From: an uncultured beta proteobacterium | Lineage (GTDB): Bacteria > Pseudomonadota > Gammaproteobacteria > Burkholderiales > Burkholderiaceae_B | DNA: 6,313 bases | NCBI GenBank assembly: GCA_903929925.1 | Contig: CAIYWO010000298.1 | Coordinates: 1-6,313, forward strand | Reading direction: 5' to 3' | Part shown: one piece after another, positions 1-5,342 of the stretch | Numbering within the stretch: the stretch's first letter is position 1 | Layout: the number at the start of each line of letters is the position of its first letter | Translations under genes and position numbers: made by a program | The notes under the pieces: generated by a model | What the model was told of the DNA's origin: nothing | The model's input: the letters and a program-made list of their open reading frames with translations, nothing else | Databases searched by the model: none

Positions 1-1802
1 TGTTTTGGATTCATCAGACCAAAGGTGCGCTTGGTGACGAGACTTTCTAAGTCAACGCCGTCGATGAGGTCAACGGGATCTAGCGTATTCCCTTTTGACT
101 TACTCATCTTCTGACCTTCCGCGTCGCGGATAAGTCCATGCACGTACACATGCTTGAAGGGTACCTGACCGGTCAGGTGGGTCGTCATCATGACCATGCG
201 CGCGACCCAGAAGAAGATGATGTCAAAGCCAGTGACCAGCACGCTCGAGGGCAAATAGTGCTTGTAGTCTGGAGTCTCTTGCGGCCAGCCCAGCGTCGTG
301 AAGGGCACGAGCGCCGACGAGAACCAAGTATCGAGCACATCTGGATCGCGTGAGAGTGGGCCCGTCACACCCGCGGCACGGGCCTGATCATTGGCTTCTT
401 TCTCAGTGTGCGCGACGAACACTTGGCCGTCGGGTGCGTACCACGCTGGGATTTGATGTCCCCACCAGAGCTGCCGTGAGATACACCAGTCTTGAATGTT
501 CTCAAGCCATTGGTTGTAGGTGGTCGTCCAGTTTTGTGGATAGAACTGAATGTCGCCTTTCGCCACGACATCAAGCGCCACTTCTGTGATGCTTTTGCCC
601 GGATGGAGTGTGTCAGCAGGGGCAGGCTTGCTCATCGCAACAAACCATTGATCCGTCAGCATCGGCTCAAGCACAGCGCCCGTGCGATCGCCTCTGGGCT
701 GCATCATTTTGTGCGCGTCAACTTTAACTAGATAGCCTTTTTGTTCGAGTTCATCGACGACGGCTTTACGTGCGTCGAACCGATCCATACCCTTGAACTG
801 GGCCGGGCCCTGATCGTTAATGCGCGCGTCGAGCGTGAAGATTACGATCAGCGGCAGGTTATGGCGTTGTGCGCAGGCGTAATCGTTGAAGTCATGGGCT
901 CCGGTAATCTTGACACAGCCCGTACCGAAGGCGCGATCGACAAAGTCGTCAGCAATAATCGGGATCTGACGATCGCACAGGGGGAGGTCGACCATTTTGC
1001 CCACAAGGTGCTTATAGCGTTCATCCTCTGGATGCACACAAAGCGCGCCATCGGCAAGCATGGTTTCGGGTCGTGTTGTCGCGATGGTCATCCCAGTGAT
1101 GGTCTCTGACCTGCCGTCTTCGTGGGTGATGGTTTGTGGTCCGTCCACAAAGGGGTAGCGGATGTGCCAGAGATGTCCATCGGTTTCTACGGATTGCACT
1201 TCGAGATCTGATACGGCCGTTAGCAGTTTGGGGTCCCAATTGACAAGGCGTTTGCCCCGATAAATCAGACCCTGCTTGTACAGACGGACAAAGGTCTCTA
1301 CAACACCCGCAGACATCTGCTTGTCCATGGTGAAATATTCACGCGGCCAGTCTGCCGAGGCGCCGAGGCGGCGTACTTGGCTGGTTATGGTGTTGCCCGA
1401 GAGTTCCTTCCATTCCCAGACTTTCTCGATAAATTTGTCGCGTCCGAGGTCGTGACGGGTTATTTTTTGTGCGTCGAGCTGGCGTTCCACCACGATCTGT
1501 GTGGCGATCCCAGCGTGATCCGTGCCCGGCACGAACACGGTGTCATGTCCGCGCATACGGTGGTAGCGAATCAGCCCGTCCATGATCGTCTGGTTAAAGG
1601 CGTGCCCCATGTGCAAGGTGCCTGTCACATTCGGGGGTGGAAACTGGATGGCGTAAGGAGCCCCAGCCGCATCGCCCTGGGCGTGCTGGCCAGCGGCAAA
1701 GTAGCCTCTTTTCTCCCATTCGGCGTACCAACGGGCCTCGAGGTCTGTCGGTTCAAAGCTCTTGGATAGTTCTCCGTCGGGGAGGGTATTGGGCTGATTC
1801 AT
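1..1802 (-). CDS. valS: Valyl-tRNA synthetase (ValRS), N-terminal 600 residues, 3' end beyond the window
   Basis: Cytoplasmic class I aminoacyl-tRNA synthetase that charges tRNA-Val with valine and hydrolyses mischarged Thr-tRNA-Val. I read the minus strand codon by codon from the ATG at 1802-1800 to the left edge and found no stop or frameshift. Visible motifs: the HIGH-type ATP site HMGH (residues 64-67, within PPPNVTGTLHMGHAF); the CP1 editing domain with ATTRPETM (241-248) and GTGCVKITGAHDFNDY (293-308); ISRQLWWGHQIPAW (441-454); DTWFSS (491-496); and the KMSKS loop (565-569, bases 96-110). The family is about 950 residues, so the anticodon-binding domain and C-terminal coiled coil lie outside the window. 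The start fits the usual N-terminus, with only a weak GGAT-like ribosome site. An upstream ORF ends on this start codon. The gene diverges from ndk. Confidence 0.98.
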   Translation of the reverse strand, partial: MNQPNTLPDGELSKSFEPTDLEARWYAEWEKRGYFAAGQHAQGDAAGAPYAIQFPPPNVTGTLHMGHAFNQTIMDGLIRYHRMRGHDTVFVPGTDHAGIATQIVVERQLDAQKITRHDLGRDKFIEKVWEWKELSGNTITSQVRRLGASADWPREYFTMDKQMSAGVVETFVRLYKQGLIYRGKRLVNWDPKLLTAVSDLEVQSVETDGHLWHIRYPFVDGPQTITHEDGRSETITGMTIATTRPETMLADGALCVHPEDERYKHLVGKMVDLPLCDRQIPIIADDFVDRAFGTGCVKITGAHDFNDYACAQRHNLPLIVIFTLDARINDQGPAQFKGMDRFDARKAVVDELEQKGYLVKVDAHKMMQPRGDRTGAVLEPMLTDQWFVAMSKPAPADTLHPGKSITEVALDVVAKGDIQFYPQNWTTTYNQWLENIQDWCISRQLWWGHQIPAWYAPDGQVFVAHTEKEANDQARAAGVTGPLSRDPDVLDTWFSSALVPFTTLGWPQETPDYKHYLPSSVLVTGFDIIFFWVARMVMMTTHLTGQVPFKHVYVHGLIRDAEGQKMSKSKGNTLDPVDLIDGVDLESLVTKRTFGLMNPK

Positions 1803-1858
1803 CAAGTTATCCACAAAAAATAGGGTGAAGCAGGTGCCATTGGCTGGGCGAAGGCCAT
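1802..1858 (-). CDS. Possible 18-residue upstream ORF coupled to valS
   Basis: On the minus strand an ATG at 1858-1856 opens a short frame encoding MAFAQPMAPASPYFLWIT. It stops at TGA (1804-1802), and this stop shares one base with the valS start codon, giving TGATG, the classic geometry for translational reinitiation. An in-frame GTG lies two codons further upstream. No strong Shine-Dalgarno is visible ahead of it (only GGTG). The peptide has no valine, so it is not an obvious valine-responsive attenuator leader. It could equally be a chance frame in a 5' UTR, and no family is recognised. Confidence 0.25.
   Translation of the reverse strand: MAFAQPMAPASPYFLWIT
1807..1815. promoter_or_regulatory. 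Consensus DnaA-box sequence in the valS leader
   Basis: TTATCCACA matches the strong DnaA-box consensus TTATNCACA exactly, in the form found at high-affinity oriC boxes. It sits five bases upstream of the valS start codon and so overlaps the region that would act as its ribosome-binding site. It is a single box; I saw no cluster or AT-rich unwinding element, so this is not an origin. A chance exact 9-mer in a window this size has a probability of roughly a few percent. Confidence 0.4.
1836..1844. repeat. Short palindrome GCCA-T-TGGC in the valS leader
   Basis: GCCATTGGC is a perfect 4+1+4 inverted repeat. A further GCCA at 1854-1857 could pair instead with the TGGC at 1841-1844, so two alternative small stems are possible in the leader RNA. 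The arms share the GCCA/TGGC ends of the larger palindrome at 1868-1880. It is short enough to be chance. Confidence 0.3.
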
Positions 1859-1867
1859 TTGCACCGG

Positions 1868-1880
1868 GCCAGAGTCTGGC
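1868..1880. repeat. 13-bp perfect palindrome between valS and ndk, candidate operator or leader hairpin
   Basis: GCCAGA-G-TCTGGC has six-base perfect arms around one central base. On the minus strand it lies just downstream of the valS -10 candidate (1892-1897), where an operator or an early leader hairpin would be expected. No run of T follows it in either direction, so it is not a typical intrinsic terminator. No known regulator site is recognised. Confidence 0.4.
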
Positions 1881-1891
1881 AAAACCCCGCT

Positions 1892-1897
1892 ATTTTA
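1892..1897 (-). promoter_or_regulatory. valS: Candidate -10 element for valS
   Basis: The minus strand reads TAAAAT here, five of six matches to the sigma-70 -10 consensus. Transcription would begin near 1885 and leave a leader of about 80 bases before the valS ATG. I could not find a good -35 hexamer 16-18 bases upstream, so the promoter would be weak or activator-dependent, and the call rests on the -10 alone. Confidence 0.3.
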
Positions 1898-1902
1898 GGG
1901 CG

Positions 1903-1929
1903 TTGTGAGACTTAGTGGCGTGCTAGAAT
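1903..1929 (+). promoter_or_regulatory. Candidate extended -10 promoter for the ndk-rlmN-rodZ-ispG-hisS operon
   Basis: TAGAAT at 1924-1929 is preceded by TG at 1921-1922, forming the extended -10 TGCTAGAAT. A -35-like TTGTGA lies at 1903-1908 with a short 15-base spacer, which the extended -10 can tolerate. The predicted start near 1936 gives a leader of about 55 bases to the ndk ATG. No other promoter as good was noticed further down the operon. Confidence 0.5.
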
Positions 1930-1980
1930 CATGGGCTACGGTGGGCACAAGCAAAGTCCCTGTTTTTATTGAGAATTATT

Positions 1981-1984
1981 GGAG
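1981..1984 (+). promoter_or_regulatory. ndk: Ribosome-binding site of ndk
   Basis: GGAG ends six bases before the ATG at 1991. This decides the start against an in-frame TTG at 1979, which would include the Shine-Dalgarno in the coding region and add four residues not typical of Ndk. Confidence 0.8.
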
Positions 1985-1990
1985 TTTTAC

Positions 1991-2416
1991 ATGTCTGTTG
2001 AACGTACCCTGTCAATTATCAAGCCCGACGCAGTTGCAAAAAACGTCGTTGGTCAAATTGTTGCCCGTTTTGAGTCCGCCGGCCTCAAAGTGATCGCCGC
2101 CCGTATGATGCAATTGTCGCGTGCCGACGCTGAGCGCTTTTACGCTGTTCACAGTGCGCGCCCATTCTTTAAAGACCTGGTCGACTTCATGATCTCTGGT
2201 CCTGTGTTTGTTCAGGCACTAGAAGGCGAGAACGCAATCCAGAAAAACCGTGACCTGATGGGTGCAACGGATCCAAAGAAAGCAGAAAAAGGCACGATTC
2301 GCGCTGACTTCGCAGACAGCATCGATGCAAACGCCGTTCACGGTTCCGATGCGCCTGAGACCGCACGCATTGAAATCGCGTTTTTCTTCCCTGAAATCAA
2401 CATCCACAGTCGTTAA
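1991..2416 (+). CDS. ndk: Nucleoside diphosphate kinase
   Basis: Transfers the gamma-phosphate of ATP to (d)NDPs through a phosphohistidine intermediate, balancing cytoplasmic (d)NTP pools. The 141-residue product is the normal family length. It starts SVERTLSIIKPDAV, with the conserved phosphate-contacting lysine at 11, and carries NRDLMGATDPKKA (86-98) and GTIRADFA (101-108). The active-site signature SIDANAVHGSDAPETA has the phosphorylated histidine at H117. The start is ATG with a good GGAG site. It is first in the plus-strand cluster, 30 bases ahead of rlmN, with no terminator between them. Nothing is missing or unusual. Confidence 0.98.
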   Translation: MSVERTLSIIKPDAVAKNVVGQIVARFESAGLKVIAARMMQLSRADAERFYAVHSARPFFKDLVDFMISGPVFVQALEGENAIQKNRDLMGATDPKKAEKGTIRADFADSIDANAVHGSDAPETARIEIAFFFPEINIHSR

Positions 2417-2446
2417 TCCGGCTGCTTGGCTCGTGGCTTACCCTGC

Positions 2447-3595
2447 ATGCACCCTGAACCGATCAATCTGCTTGGGCTCGACGCTTCGGCACTGACCCAG
2501 CTGGTCGGGCAGTGGGGGGGCAAGCCGTTTCGCGCCCGCCAATTGCAAAAGTGGGTGCATCAGCGGGGCGCGAGTGATTTCGATCGAATGACTGACTTGG
2601 CACGTGAATTCCGTGCCCAGTTGTCGGAGTCTTGCATCGTCCAAGCGCCCAGCGTGCTGACGCAGCACCGCTCAGCAGATGGCACCCGCAAATGGCTGTT
2701 TGATGTTGGCCAAGGCAATGCAATCGAATCTGTGTTTATTCCCGAAGATGACCGCGGCACATTGTGCATTTCAAGCCAGGCGGGGTGCAACGTTGCGTGC
2801 ACGTTTTGCTCTACAGGCCATCAGGGCTTTAATCGCAACCTGACAGCCGCCGAAATCATCGGTCAGCTTTGGTGGGCAAGGCACGAGCTCATGCAGGATA
2901 CAGCGTCTGCACGTATCGGATCGCAAGAAGGCTCGGAAGATGCTCGCCTAATCAGTAACGTTGTGATGATGGGTATGGGCGAGCCCCTGCTCAATTACGA
3001 GCCTGTACTGGCGGCCTTGCGTATGATGCTTGACGATAACGCCTACGGCTTGTCGCGCAGACGTGTCACCGTGTCCACCTCTGGCGTTGTCCCGATGATG
3101 GATCGTTTGTCTCAAGATTGCCCGGTTGCCTTAGCTGTGTCGTTGCACGCCCCGAATGATGCATTGCGTGACACGCTCGTACCGCTGAATAAAAAATACC
3201 CGCTCAATGAACTGCTCGCTGCGTGTGAGCGTTATCTAGCCTTTGCTCCGCGCGATTTCATCACGTTTGAATACGTGATGCTGGAGGGCGTGAACGACCT
3301 TGATCAGCATGCGCGTGAGCTGATACAGATTGCTAGGCGTATCCATTGCAAATTCAATTTAATTCCCTTCAATCCTTTTCCTGGTTCCGGCCTCCAGCGC
3401 TCGTCCGCTGCCCGCATCCGTGAATTCTCCCAGATTCTGATGGATGCGGGGATTGTGACAACTGTTCGCAAAACGCGTGGCGATGATATCGATGCTGCAT
3501 GCGGACAACTCGCAGGTGAAGTGAAAGATAGAACAAAGTTAAGTGAAAGAATGGCGCAAAAAAAGACGATTCCCATTAAGGAGAGCCGTACATGA
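2447..3595 (+). CDS. rlmN: Dual-specificity RNA methyltransferase RlmN (23S rRNA A2503 / tRNA A37 m2A)
   Basis: Radical-SAM enzyme that methylates C2 of A2503 in 23S rRNA and of A37 in some tRNAs, tuning the peptidyl-transferase exit tunnel and decoding. From the ATG at 2447 it is 382 residues, normal for the family. The CX3CX2C cluster motif is C114/C118/C121 in SQAGCNVACTFC. The methyl-relay cysteines correspond to C107 and C352 (DDIDAACGQL). The SAM-side motif VVMMGMGEPL is at 172-181, and SLHAPND at 232-238. The start is uncertain: neither ATG 2447 nor the in-frame TTG at 2426 has a clear Shine-Dalgarno. I chose ATG because HPEPINLLGLD resembles the usual N-terminus. It overlaps rodZ by four bases. 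A G7 run (2514-2520) and an A7 run (3558-3564) lie in the gene. Confidence 0.96.
   Translation: MHPEPINLLGLDASALTQLVGQWGGKPFRARQLQKWVHQRGASDFDRMTDLAREFRAQLSESCIVQAPSVLTQHRSADGTRKWLFDVGQGNAIESVFIPEDDRGTLCISSQAGCNVACTFCSTGHQGFNRNLTAAEIIGQLWWARHELMQDTASARIGSQEGSEDARLISNVVMMGMGEPLLNYEPVLAALRMMLDDNAYGLSRRRVTVSTSGVVPMMDRLSQDCPVALAVSLHAPNDALRDTLVPLNKKYPLNELLAACERYLAFAPRDFITFEYVMLEGVNDLDQHARELIQIARRIHCKFNLIPFNPFPGSGLQRSSAARIREFSQILMDAGIVTTVRKTRGDDIDAACGQLAGEVKDRTKLSERMAQKKTIPIKESRT
3559..3565 (+). other. dnaX-type slippery heptamer A-AAA-AAG in frame in rlmN
   Basis: The codons CAA-AAA-AAG near the end of rlmN place A AAA AAG in exactly the phase that promotes -1 frameshifting in dnaX. A -1 shift would read GAC GAT TCC CAT TAA, ending at 3578 just ahead of the rodZ ribosome site and replacing the last nine rlmN residues with DDSH. 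No strong upstream Shine-Dalgarno-like stimulator or downstream stem is evident, so activity is uncertain. Confidence 0.3.
3578..3583 (+). promoter_or_regulatory. Ribosome-binding site of the rodZ-like gene
   Basis: AAGGAG lies inside the end of rlmN, eight bases before the ATG at 3592. It is the strongest Shine-Dalgarno in the window, so the RodZ-like protein can be initiated independently as well as by coupling to rlmN termination. Confidence 0.8.
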
Positions 3596-4083
3596 GTGCA
3601 GAGGATTTCGTAAGTCCGCTTCGTGTCGAGTCACAACCCGCTCCCGCAGAACGTGTGAGTGCAGCCGTTTCGTTGCGCGCCTTGCGTGTGTCCAAAGGAC
3701 TATCGCTCGAAGATGTGGCGGCCCGTTTAAAGTTTCCTGCGCGCTATATCGAAGCGCTTGAGTCAGAGCGCTTTGAAGAGCTGCCCAGAGGTCTTGGCTT
3801 GAAGAGTCTCCTTAAAAACTACACAAAGCTTTTAGGCGTTGACTCTAAACCGCTTGAAGAAGCCTTGCAGTCTTATGTCGGACAAGTTGAGGGTGGTATC
3901 GGTAATCACAACTCGACCCGGACCCTTGATCACAAAACGGTTGCCCCCTTGCGGCCTCTCGCAGCTTGGTTTTGGTGGGTGCTGATTGCGGTTGTTGTAT
4001 TAGCGGCCGCGATGGTTGCTCTCAGTCACGATATTTTGCCAACCTCCTGGTTGCCGACCTGGCTTGAGGGGTGGTTCAAATGA
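3592..4083 (+). CDS. rodZ: Short RodZ-like helix-turn-helix membrane protein
   Basis: Likely member of the RodZ family, which ties MreB filaments to the inner membrane and cell-wall elongation machinery. The N-terminal cytoplasmic domain (about 27-83) is the RodZ-type HTH, with LRALRVSKGLSLEDVAARL, then YIEALESERFEELP and a helix LKSLLKNYTKLLGVD. A linker (about 85-122) leads to one predicted transmembrane helix (about 125-144, AAWFWWVLIAVVVLAAAMVA). Only some 19 residues follow, rich in Trp and Pro. The product is 163 residues against about 340 in E. coli RodZ, and the periplasmic beta domain (DUF4115) is missing. The stop overlaps the ispG start as ATGA, so no hidden remainder exists downstream. 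The position next to ispG supports the family call. How it works without the periplasmic part is unknown. Confidence 0.85.
   Translation: MSAEDFVSPLRVESQPAPAERVSAAVSLRALRVSKGLSLEDVAARLKFPARYIEALESERFEELPRGLGLKSLLKNYTKLLGVDSKPLEEALQSYVGQVEGGIGNHNSTRTLDHKTVAPLRPLAAWFWWVLIAVVVLAAAMVALSHDILPTSWLPTWLEGWFK
4066..4071 (+). promoter_or_regulatory. ispG: Ribosome-binding site of ispG
   Basis: GAGGGG lies in the last codons of the rodZ-like gene, eight bases before the ATG at 4080. It supports that ATG over the in-frame GTG at 4071, which would overlap the ribosome site. Confidence 0.65.
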
Positions 4084-5342
4084 GTGAGCCTAAGTTAGAT
4101 TCCCAGCCAGGCGTTGTGAAGCGCCATCCCACACGCACAGTCACCGTGGCGTGGGGTGAGAATCGCACGCTCATCGGTGGCGCGGCGCCTGTCTTGGTCC
4201 AATCGATGACCAACACGGATACCGCGGATGCCATTGCGACCGCGATCCAGGTTAAAGAGCTTGCACTAGCCGGGTCCGAGATTGTCCGGATCACCGTCAA
4301 CACGCCAGAGGCTGCCAAAGAGGTGCCTGCCATCCGTGAGCAGCTCGATCGTATGGGGATTTCGGTACCGCTTGTCGGCGATTTTCATTACAACGGGCAC
4401 AAGTTGCTCACGCAATTCCCAGAGTGCGCACAGGCGCTCTCGAAATATCGTATTAATCCTGGCAACATGGGTGGCGGTAAGCGTCGTGATGATAATTTCG
4501 CACAGATGATCGAAGTTGCATGCCGTCACCAAAAGCCAGTTCGGATCGGCGTGAACTGGGGTAGCCTTGATCACGAGTTGCTTGCACGCATGATGGATGA
4601 AAACAGCAAGCTTGCCACACCGCGCGATGCGCAAGCAGTGATGCGTGATGCCTTGGTTGTATCTGCGATCAGTAATGCGCAACGCGCTGAAGAACTCGGT
4701 TTGCCTGGCGATGCAATCATCTTGTCCTGCAAGGTAAGTCATGTACAAGACTTGATTGCGGTTTATCGAGACCTTGCTTCGCGCTGTGATTATCCCTTGC
4801 ACTTGGGTTTAACCGAGGCCGGTATGGGCAGCAAAGGCATTGTGGCTTCCACTGCGGCTCTGAGCGTCCTCTTGCAAGAAGGGATTGGTGACACGATTCG
4901 TATTTCGCTAACGCCCGAGCCAGGCGGAGACCGTACTCGCGAGGTGATTGTTGGACAAGAGATCCTGCAGACGATGGGGCTCAGAGCCTTTACACCAATG
5001 GTCGTCGCTTGTCCTGGCTGTGGCCGCACCAGCAGTACAGTGTTTCAGGAGCTGGCTGATCGCATTCAAACGTATCTGCGCGAGCAGATGCCGCTCTGGA
5101 AGAATCAATATCCAGGCGTGGAGTCGATGAATGTCGCGGTGATGGGATGTGTGGTGAACGGCCCCGGTGAGAGCCGTCATGCGGATATCGGTATTAGTTT
5201 GCCCGGTACTGGTGAAGTGCCTGCTGCACCCGTCTTTGTAGATGGTGAGCGCACCGTTACCCTGAAAGGTGAGCACATTGCCGAAGAGTTTCAAGTGATT
5301 GTTCAAGAGTACGTCGCACGCCGTTACGGTAGTAAGTTATGA
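4080..5342 (+). CDS. ispG: 4-hydroxy-3-methylbut-2-en-1-yl diphosphate synthase IspG (GcpE)
   Basis: Penultimate enzyme of the MEP isoprenoid pathway. It reductively opens 2-C-methyl-D-erythritol 2,4-cyclodiphosphate to HMBPP using a [4Fe-4S] cluster and flavodoxin or ferredoxin electrons. The 420-residue product has the TIM-barrel part first, with QSMTNTDT (41-48), VPLVGDFHYN (96-105), RINPGN (124-129), RIGVNWGSL (155-163) and HLGLTEAG (241-248). The C-terminal cluster domain follows, with CPGCGR (C311, C314) and MGCVVNGPGE (C357, E364), matching the three cysteines and glutamate that bind the cluster in E. coli. It is longer than the E. coli protein (372); about 11 extra residues lie between the cysteine pairs, which I believe is usual in betaproteobacteria. 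It overlaps both neighbours by four bases. Confidence 0.98.
   Translation: MSEPKLDSQPGVVKRHPTRTVTVAWGENRTLIGGAAPVLVQSMTNTDTADAIATAIQVKELALAGSEIVRITVNTPEAAKEVPAIREQLDRMGISVPLVGDFHYNGHKLLTQFPECAQALSKYRINPGNMGGGKRRDDNFAQMIEVACRHQKPVRIGVNWGSLDHELLARMMDENSKLATPRDAQAVMRDALVVSAISNAQRAEELGLPGDAIILSCKVSHVQDLIAVYRDLASRCDYPLHLGLTEAGMGSKGIVASTAALSVLLQEGIGDTIRISLTPEPGGDRTREVIVGQEILQTMGLRAFTPMVVACPGCGRTSSTVFQELADRIQTYLREQMPLWKNQYPGVESMNVAVMGCVVNGPGESRHADIGISLPGTGEVPAAPVFVDGERTVTLKGEHIAEEFQVIVQEYVARRYGSKL

Noticed and set aside
535..543. Second DnaA-box-like sequence TGTGGATAG
   Set aside because: It has one mismatch to the consensus, lies inside the valS coding region far from the intergenic box, and is expected by chance.
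741..1769. Plus-strand open frames at 741-1109 (122 codons) and 1377-1769 (130 codons)
   Set aside because: Both are antisense to valS, whose minus-strand reading is continuous and full of conserved motifs; their translations resemble no family and they lack ribosome sites.
1803..1990. T-box riboswitch or amino-acid attenuator for valS
   Set aside because: No T-box specifier structure, no antiterminator sequence, no poly-U terminator and no valine codons in the small frame; T-boxes are also essentially a feature of Gram-positive bacteria.
1979..1993. Longer ndk start at the TTG at 1979
   Set aside because: It would put the GGAG ribosome site inside the gene; the ATG at 1991 gives the normal Ndk N-terminus.
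2417..2446. Possible terminator between ndk and rlmN
   Set aside because: The GC-rich stretch forms no convincing stem and has no T run, so read-through is more likely.
4071..4082. Longer ispG start at the GTG at 4071
   Set aside because: The ATG at 4080 has the better-spaced GAGGGG site and matches the ATGA overlap pattern seen at the other junctions.
4266..4802. Minus-strand open frame of 178 codons inside ispG
   Set aside because: It is a shadow of the strongly conserved ispG frame, with no recognisable domain and no upstream signal.
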